Positions 6,981 to 9,179 of a stretch of DNA of 9,179 nucleotides are shown here, piece by piece. The DNA is taken from the NCBI GenBank assembly GCA_002435875.1, contig DIVN01000100.1, positions 1 through 9,179 of the forward strand, read 5' to 3'. The number at the start of each line of letters is the position of its first letter. Position 1 is the stretch's first letter. A program made the position numbers and the translations under genes. Origin of the DNA: Anaerolineales bacterium UBA6131 (GTDB lineage Bacteria > Chloroflexota > Anaerolineae > UBA2200). The notes beneath the pieces were generated by a model. That model made no database searches. It saw only the letters and a list, made by a program, of their open reading frames with translations, and had not been told where the DNA came from.

Positions 6981-7505
6981 CTAGACCTCCCTGAGACCTT
7001 GAGGGTATCTGCGCGCCAGGTCAGCGTAGATGTCCTTGAAACGCGACCATTCTGCCTTGTACTCTTCACCGACAGTCTTGTCCAGAACCTTGGCCGGCAC
7101 ACCCACAGCGATCGACTCTGCCGGAATCTCCTGACGCTGGCGAACGACCGCGCCTTCGGCAACGACGGCCCAGCGTCCAACGACGGCATAGTCACTGACC
7201 ACGGATCCCATGCCAATCACTGCATAGTCATGAACGGTGGCATTGTGGATGATGCAGCCATGGCCGATCGTAACCGAGTTGCCAATGCGCGTGGACTCGT
7301 TGGGGCGTGCATGGATAACGCAATTGTCCTCAACGCTGGTATTGTCGCCAAGGACAATGGTTCCATAGTCACCGCGTATGCGCGCCCCGGGACCTATCCA
7401 GCAACCACTGCCGATCGTCACCGCACCGATCACATCCGCAGATGGGTGCACATACGTACCTTTGCCCAGAACCGGTTTGCGCCCCTCAAATTCGCTGACA
7501 GCCAT
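6981..7505 (-). CDS. Gamma-class carbonic anhydrase-like hexapeptide-repeat protein
   Basis: A 174-residue left-handed beta-helix protein, typical length for the compact gamma-CA/PaaY/YrdA group, expected as a trimer with metal sites at subunit interfaces. Hexapeptide repeats run from about 18 to 140 (VIGAVTIGSGCWIGPGARIRGD, then AVIGMGSVV and AVVGRWAVVAEGAVV), followed by VGVPAKV and a C-terminal helix (about 146-168). The three expected metal-ligand histidines are H65 (CVIHA), H82 and H87 (IGHGCIIHNA), with R44 and D46 in the conserved RGD. Positions equivalent to Asn73 and Gln75 of the archaeal prototype Cam are Ser57 and Glu59 here, and the acidic proton-shuttle loop is absent. The ATG at 7505 follows GGAGGT by 6 nt; an extended start at 7562 would lie in the promoter. 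First gene of the amrS operon. It might hydrate CO2 or have another role. Confidence 0.88.
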   Translation of the reverse strand: MAVSEFEGRKPVLGKGTYVHPSADVIGAVTIGSGCWIGPGARIRGDYGTIVLGDNTSVEDNCVIHARPNESTRIGNSVTIGHGCIIHNATVHDYAVIGMGSVVSDYAVVGRWAVVAEGAVVRQRQEIPAESIAVGVPAKVLDKTVGEEYKAEWSRFKDIYADLARRYPQGLREV

Positions 7506-7533
7506 GAGACCACCTCCCCTCCGTATGTTTGGC

Positions 7534-7562
7534 ATTCTAGCACATGCGGGTGCGACAGGCAA
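7534..7562 (-). promoter_or_regulatory. Sigma-70-type promoter of the gamma-CA/amrS operon
   Basis: On the minus strand the -35 box TTGCCT (7562-7557) and the -10 box TAGAAT (7539-7534) are separated by exactly 17 nt, with an extended TG at the -10 (TGCTAGAAT). Transcription would start near 7527, about 20 nt before the start codon. The spacer contains GCAC-N6-GTGC (7540-7553), a weak dyad that could be an operator. Confidence 0.7.
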
Positions 7563-7594
7563 TCCTCTGGCCGATATGGAGCGCTATCACCCAC

Positions 7595-7642
7595 GCCCAC
7601 CTTCAGGCGGGCTCAGAACCCTGGCGCCCTCGGGCACGGGCC
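7595..7642. repeat. GC-rich inverted repeats in the divergent intergenic region
   Basis: GCCC (7595-7598) faces GGGC (7609-7612), and the inner CC/GG pairs extend this to a stem with one mismatch. A second dyad GCCC-TC-GGGC lies at 7626-7635 and is followed by CGGGCC. Both lie between the two divergent promoters. They could be regulator-binding sites or the end of a leader structure; GC-rich chance is a real alternative. Apart from these and the promoters, I see nothing else in 7506-7719. Confidence 0.3.
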
Positions 7643-7676
7643 AAAGCCTGTAGAGCTATGCATTTGCAGTGAAGTG

Positions 7677-7685
7677 TGGTATATT
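7677..7685 (+). promoter_or_regulatory. Possible extended -10 promoter of lon
   Basis: TGG immediately precedes TATATT (7680-7685), an extended -10 element with 5 of 6 consensus bases. Transcription would begin near 7692, leaving a leader of about 28 nt before the lon ATG. No good -35 box is present at 16-18 nt spacing, so either the extended -10 suffices or an activator or another sigma factor is used. No CIRCE element typical of HrcA-controlled heat-shock genes is seen. Confidence 0.42.
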
Positions 7686-7719
7686 GGCCGCACCCTAAGC
7701 TGGAGGCCACTGACTGCGC

Positions 7720-9179
7720 ATGATGGAGAACTGGGACTTGGAACGGTTTGCGTCGGCACTTTCACCGGATCCGAGTACCGACGCCAAAGAATTGCCCCTC
7801 TTGCCGGCGCGCGATTCCGTGTTGTTTCCTCACGTTGCCGCTCCGCTTTTTGTTGGCCGCGATCGCTCCGTCAAGGCTGTTGAGGCGGCGATGGCTGCGG
7901 ACCAGCGCATCGCGGTTTTCGTGCAAACAGACCCAGAGATACAGGACCCTGGCGCCGATGATCTGTATGGTTTTGGCACCGAGGCAGGTGTTGGGCGCGT
8001 CTGGCACATGCCTGACCAGACCACGAGCGTGTTTGTCCAAGGGCAGAGGCGGTTGCGCCTTCTGAGCATTACACAGACCGAGCCGTACCTGGTGGCCAAG
8101 GTCTTGCCGGTGATCGAGGTGGCGGATCACTCTCTGGCTGCCGAAGCGACCATGCGTGCGGTGTTGACGTTGTTCGAGAAAGTGGTTCGCCTCAGCCGGA
8201 ATATCCCTGATGATGCCTTCGTCATGGCGATGAACGTGAACGAGCCCGGATGGTTGGCGGACCTTGTTGCTTCAAACCTGAACTTGGAGTTGAGCAAACA
8301 GCAGGAATTGCTGGAGATCGTGGACCCGATGGCGCGCCTAGAGCGCATCAGCGTTCTCCTCGCCAAGGAGCTTGACGTCTTGGAGTTGGAAAGCCGCATC
8401 CACTCACAGGTGCAGCAGGAGGTAGACAAGAGCCAGCGGGAGTTCTTCTTGCGCGAACAGATGCGTGCTATCCAGAACGAGCTGGGAGAGGGTGATGCCC
8501 AGGCTCAAGAGCTGGCAGAGCTTGAGCGCAGGGTCAATGAGGCAAACATGCCTGACGAGGTGCAACAGCGGGCAAAGAAGGAATTGCAGCGTCTGGCCAG
8601 CATGCCTGCTTCCTCGCCGGAATCGAGTGTTATCCGCAGCTACGTTGAGTGGTTCCTCGACCTGCCCTGGACGCAACGTACCGAGGACAATCTGGACGTC
8701 AAACATGCGGCAGAGGTGTTGGACAAGAACCATCATGGACTGGAGAAGCCCAAGGCGCGCATCCTTGAGTACATCGCCGTGCGCAAGCTGGCTCCAGACA
8801 AGGTCAGCAGCACCGTGCTCTGTTTTGCTGGCCCCCCGGGTACAGGCAAGACCTCATTGGGCAGATCCATCGCTGAAGCTTTAGGACGCAAGTTCGTGCG
8901 TATAAGCCTTGGTGGTATTCATGACGAGGCCGAAATCCGTGGACACCGGCGTACCTACATCGGCGCTTTGCCAGGCCGGATCATCGAGACCATGCGCCGA
9001 GCAGGCTCAGTCAATCCGGTCTTTATGCTGGATGAGATTGACAAGGTGGGCGCAGATTTCCGAGGAGACCCTTCCGCAGCTCTCCTGGAGGCGTTGGATC
9101 CAGAACAGAACTGTGCCTTCTCTGATCACTACCTGGAAGTGCCTTACGACCTTTCACAGGTGATGTTCATCACGACCGC
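7720..9179 (+). CDS. lon: ATP-dependent protease Lon (5' part, cut by window edge)
   Basis: N-terminal 486 codons of Lon, the cytoplasmic AAA+ serine protease that degrades misfolded and regulatory proteins. Frame 7720 stays open to the window end. The N-terminal substrate-binding domain begins at about residue 22 (ELPLLPARDSVLFPHVAAPLFVGRDRS) and leads into a charged helical linker (QQEVDKSQREFFLREQMRAIQNELG, about 230-255). The AAA+ module has Walker A GPPGTGKTS (371-379, K377), IRGHRRTYIGALPGR, and Walker B FMLDEIDK (435-442, E439), then DPSAALLEALDPEQN. The protease domain with its Ser-Lys dyad lies beyond the edge. Starts: tandem ATGs at 7720 and 7723. The only good ribosome binding site, GGAGG (7702-7706), is 13 nt from the first ATG, which is long; an in-frame CTG at 7714 would sit at 7 nt. 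Divergent from the gamma-CA operon. Confidence 0.96.
   Translation, partial: MMENWDLERFASALSPDPSTDAKELPLLPARDSVLFPHVAAPLFVGRDRSVKAVEAAMAADQRIAVFVQTDPEIQDPGADDLYGFGTEAGVGRVWHMPDQTTSVFVQGQRRLRLLSITQTEPYLVAKVLPVIEVADHSLAAEATMRAVLTLFEKVVRLSRNIPDDAFVMAMNVNEPGWLADLVASNLNLELSKQQELLEIVDPMARLERISVLLAKELDVLELESRIHSQVQQEVDKSQREFFLREQMRAIQNELGEGDAQAQELAELERRVNEANMPDEVQQRAKKELQRLASMPASSPESSVIRSYVEWFLDLPWTQRTEDNLDVKHAAEVLDKNHHGLEKPKARILEYIAVRKLAPDKVSSTVLCFAGPPGTGKTSLGRSIAEALGRKFVRISLGGIHDEAEIRGHRRTYIGALPGRIIETMRRAGSVNPVFMLDEIDKVGADFRGDPSAALLEALDPEQNCAFSDHYLEVPYDLSQVMFITT

Noticed and set aside
7533..7560. Possible CIRCE (HrcA) element, because TAGCAC is followed by GTGC
   Set aside because: The half-sites are only 6 nt apart and the flanks do not match TTAGCACTC-N9-GAGTGCTAA.
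6648..7883. Long plus-strand open frame of 411 codons antisense to amrS, the gamma-CA gene and the lon start
   Set aside because: It covers well-supported genes on the opposite strand with intact motifs, crosses both divergent promoters, and its translation shows no recognisable domain. It is a GC-rich shadow frame.

Overview
The window is a compact bacterial chromosomal segment, GC-rich by eye, with canonical sigma-70-like promoters and strong GGAGG-type ribosome binding sites. I see no transposase, integrase, CRISPR array, tRNA or rRNA. The gene set (a five-gene peptide/nickel-type ABC importer, an AmmeMemoRadiSam-type radical SAM enzyme, a gamma-class carbonic anhydrase-like protein and Lon) fits an anaerobic or thermophilic environmental bacterium. 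Chloroflexota (Anaerolineae-like) is my best guess from the style of the proteins, but it is an inference and no marker gene here proves it.

Left part, 29-5937, plus strand: a complete importer operon in the order permease (OppB-like), permease (OppC-like), family 5 solute-binding protein, ATPase (OppD-like), ATPase (OppF-like). A near-consensus promoter at 29-57 lies just upstream of the first gene, and a strong intrinsic terminator at 5904-5937 ends the unit. The spacing between permeases and between ATPases is very tight (12 nt and 1 nt). The binding-protein gene is set off by a 158-nt gap that holds a small hairpin. The binding protein would capture a peptide or similar small solute outside the cell, the two permeases form the channel, and the two ATPases drive import. 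Both ATPases end in a four-cysteine oligopeptide/dipeptide C-terminal domain.

Middle, 5950-7562, minus strand: a two-gene operon that converges on the importer and shares its terminator. A gamma-carbonic-anhydrase-like left-handed beta-helix protein (6981-7505) has its own good promoter (7534-7562). It is followed after 2 nt by an AmrS-type radical SAM enzyme (5950-6978) that starts with GTG and whose ribosome binding site lies inside the end of the first gene. The pairing suggests translational coupling. The usual named partners of AmrS (MEMO-like and AMMECR1-like proteins) are not in this window.

Right part, 7506-9179: a 214-nt divergent intergenic region with GC-rich inverted repeats and a probable extended -10 promoter. 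It leads to lon, which is cut by the window edge after its N-terminal domain and most of the AAA+ ATPase large subdomain (about 486 codons present). Most of the window is ordinary housekeeping and transport content. The points most worth a second look are the carbonic-anhydrase/AmrS operon, the altered active-site positions in the gamma-CA homologue, the unusual binding-protein N-terminus with its internal repeat, and the extra-cytoplasmic insertions in the OppC-like permease.
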